Below, piece after piece: positions 62,895 to 64,000 of a stretch of DNA of 64,000 nucleotides. Position 1 is the first letter of the stretch. Each line of letters begins with the position of its first letter. Below the pieces are notes generated by a model. That model ran no database searches, was not told the origin of the DNA, and saw only the letters and a program-made list of their open reading frames with translations. The stretch lies in NCBI GenBank assembly GCA_039027855.1, contig JBCCJI010000013.1:50444-114443 (forward strand), read 5' to 3'. The position numbers and the translations under genes were made by a program. The DNA comes from Thermohalobaculum sp039027855 (lineage in GTDB: Bacteria > Pseudomonadota > Alphaproteobacteria > Rhodobacterales > Rhodobacteraceae).

Positions 62895-62943
62895 CCAGTC
62901 TCGGCCAGTCTGGGCCAGACTGGCCCAGACTGGCCGAGACTGG
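62895..62943. repeat. 49-bp near-perfect palindrome
   Basis: Two 24-nt arms (62895-62918 and 62920-62943) are exact reverse complements around a single A. Each arm is itself made of CCAGTCT/GGCCAG-type sub-repeats, so alternative pairings exist. It lies between the rpmG terminator and the hydrolase start. Confidence 0.9.
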
Positions 62944-62993
62944 GCCCGACCAGACAAGACCCGACAGGGCGAAAGCCGCCGGATGAGAATGCC

Positions 62994-63785
62994 ATGACCG
63001 AGACCGTCTCCCTGCCCGCCACGCTATTCGGTCAGGACACCGGCGCACCGCCGCTGGTGATGGCGCATGGCCTGTTCGGGCAGGCGCGCAACTTCACGAC
63101 CGTCGCGCGGCGGCTCTCGGCGGGGCGTCGGGTCGTGACGCTGGATCTGCGCAACCACGGCACGGCGCCCCATGCGGACGCGATGACCTACCAGGCGATG
63201 GCTGCTGATCTGGCCCAGACGCTGGCGCTCGCCGCCCGGCCGGTCGTGCTGCTGGGTCATTCGATGGGCGGCAAGGCGGCGATGACGCTGGCGCTGACCA
63301 GGCCCGAGCTGATCGCCGGGCTGATCGTCGCCGACATCGCGCCGGTCACCTATGACCATCGCGAGCATGGCAGCATCATCGAGGCGATGCAGGCGTTGGA
63401 TCTCTCGACCGTCTCCCGGCGGAGCGACGCCGATCGCGCGCTGGCAGGTCCCATCCCAGACCCCGGCGTCCGGGGCTTCATCGTCTCGAACCTAGCGATC
63501 GAGGACGGCGCGGCCCGCTGGCGCCCCAATCTGGCGGCGCTGACCCGCCACATGCCGGAGATCCTAGCCTTCCCCACTGACCTGCCGCACGCCACCTATG
63601 ACGGCCCGACGCTGTTCCTCTACGGGGCCACCTCACACTATGTCGCCGAAGCGCACCGCCCGGCCTGCAGCGCCCTCTTCCCAAACGCAGGCTTCGAGGC
63701 CATCCAGGCCGGCCACTGGATCCATGCCGAGGCGCCCGACGCGTTTCTCGGCGCCGTCGACAGATGGGTTGCGACGCTCGACTAG
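62994..63785 (+). CDS. Alpha/beta hydrolase, YbfF-like esterase
   Basis: A 263-aa alpha/beta-hydrolase-fold protein. The oxyanion region is VMAHGLFGQARNF, the nucleophile elbow is GHSMGGKAAM near residue 88, and the catalytic His is in AGHWIHAE near residue 240. It resembles acyl-CoA esterase YbfF and related bacterial esterases. The frame is open far upstream, but MTETVSLPATLFG with GGATGAG before it is the natural start. Its stop is one base from the left end of an IS element. Confidence 0.9.
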   Translation: MTETVSLPATLFGQDTGAPPLVMAHGLFGQARNFTTVARRLSAGRRVVTLDLRNHGTAPHADAMTYQAMAADLAQTLALAARPVVLLGHSMGGKAAMTLALTRPELIAGLIVADIAPVTYDHREHGSIIEAMQALDLSTVSRRSDADRALAGPIPDPGVRGFIVSNLAIEDGAARWRPNLAALTRHMPEILAFPTDLPHATYDGPTLFLYGATSHYVAEAHRPACSALFPNAGFEAIQAGHWIHAEAPDAFLGAVDRWVATLD

Positions 63786-63786
63786 A

Positions 63787-64000
63787 TGTTTAGTCCCTGC
63801 GTGTGATGGCGTATTTTTCTGCCATCGCGCGAAGGAGGCTCTATGGGCCAGGTACTCCACGGACGCGCCGCGACCACGCGCGCTGTCCGAGCAGCGATAC
63901 AGCGATCGACGGCTTCGACTGCGGCGCTGGGTCGGAAGTACGGCGTGAACCCGAAAACCATCGCCAAATGGCGGGGGCGCCAGAGCGTCGACGACGCGCC
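63787..64000 (+). mobile_element. Left end of an IS481-type insertion sequence (cut by window)
   Basis: The element seems to start TGTTTAGTCCCTGC immediately after the hydrolase stop. A GATGGC/GCCATC inverted repeat (63805-63810 and 63821-63826) lies before the transposase start. The right end, and so the full terminal repeat, is outside the window. The exact left boundary is inferred. Confidence 0.7.
63843..64000 (+). CDS. IS481-family transposase, N-terminal part
   Basis: The first 52 residues are seen, beginning MGQVLHGRAATTRAVRAAIQ. A helix-turn-helix with ALGRKYGVNPKTIAKWRGR follows, a form highly typical of IS481-group transposases. An AAGGAGG site lies upstream. The catalytic DDE core is beyond the window edge, so intactness cannot be judged. 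Confidence 0.88.
   Translation, partial: MGQVLHGRAATTRAVRAAIQRSTASTAALGRKYGVNPKTIAKWRGRQSVDDA

Overview
The window is most of a photosynthesis gene cluster from a GC-rich alphaproteobacterium, followed by ordinary chromosomal genes. The gene set and order point to Rhodobacterales, probably an aerobic anoxygenic phototroph of the Roseobacter type or a close purple relative. The grounds are a run bchL-bchM-lhaA-puhABC-acsF-puhE-hemA, spheroidene-type carotenoid genes including crtA, a pufQ-like gene between bchZ and pufB, the oxygen-dependent cyclase AcsF, a plant-type glutamate-cysteine ligase, and dnaG-rpoD. The genus cannot be fixed from the sequence alone.

Layout: 1-12.9 kb (+): bchH (5' end outside the window), bchL, bchM, lhaA, puhA, puhB, puhC, a 99-aa gene, acsF, puhE, hemA, crtA. 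13.0-24.2 kb (-), read right to left: crtE, crtF, then bchC, bchX, bchY, bchZ, a pufQ-like gene, pufB, pufA, pufL, pufM and a small diheme cytochrome c gene, ending at a terminator facing crtA. 24.4-27.1 kb (+): crtD-crtC, divergent from crtE across a shared promoter. 27.3-32.3 kb: two hypothetical genes, a serine/aspartate-glyoxylate aminotransferase, a VPLPA-CTERM secreted protein and a HerA-like ATPase. 32.5-39.1 kb (-): crtI-crtB and bchI-bchD-bchO. 39.4-47.2 kb: a second VPLPA-CTERM protein, glutamate-cysteine ligase, a TonB-domain lipoprotein, a nitronate monooxygenase, an unknown gene, a FAD oxidoreductase and a ThDP enzyme. 47.2-52.5 kb: a gene-poor stretch with a possible small RNA, a DUF4261 protein, a FAD monooxygenase, an EamA transporter and a TPR protein. 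52.5-64 kb: rpoD, dnaG, a HAD-like protein, DUF3572, a DivK-like regulator, an ECF sigma/anti-sigma pair, DUF983, NUDIX, MFS, rpmG, an alpha/beta hydrolase, and the left end of an IS481-type element cut by the window edge.

How it works together: HemA makes 5-aminolevulinate. BchI-BchD-BchH insert Mg, BchM methylates, AcsF closes ring E with O2, BchL (with BchN and BchB, not in view) reduces protochlorophyllide, BchXYZ reduces chlorin, and BchC oxidises the C3 side chain. CrtE, B, I, C, D, F and A make spheroidene and spheroidenone. PufL, M and PuhA form the reaction centre, PufA and PufB form LH1, and LhaA, PuhB, PuhC, PuhE and PufQ assist assembly. Palindromes of the PpsR/CrtJ type (TGT-N12-ACA) lie before bchC, between crtE and crtD, and before bchI; a degenerate copy lies before crtI.

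Most notable: the reaction-centre subunits lack three functionally important side chains (L168 His is Leu, L104 Glu is Met, M210 Tyr is Phe). The last puf gene encodes a 140-aa diheme cytochrome c instead of tetraheme PufC or PufX, and LH1 beta carries a 24-residue C-terminal tail. Two VPLPA-CTERM proteins sit in or beside the cluster.
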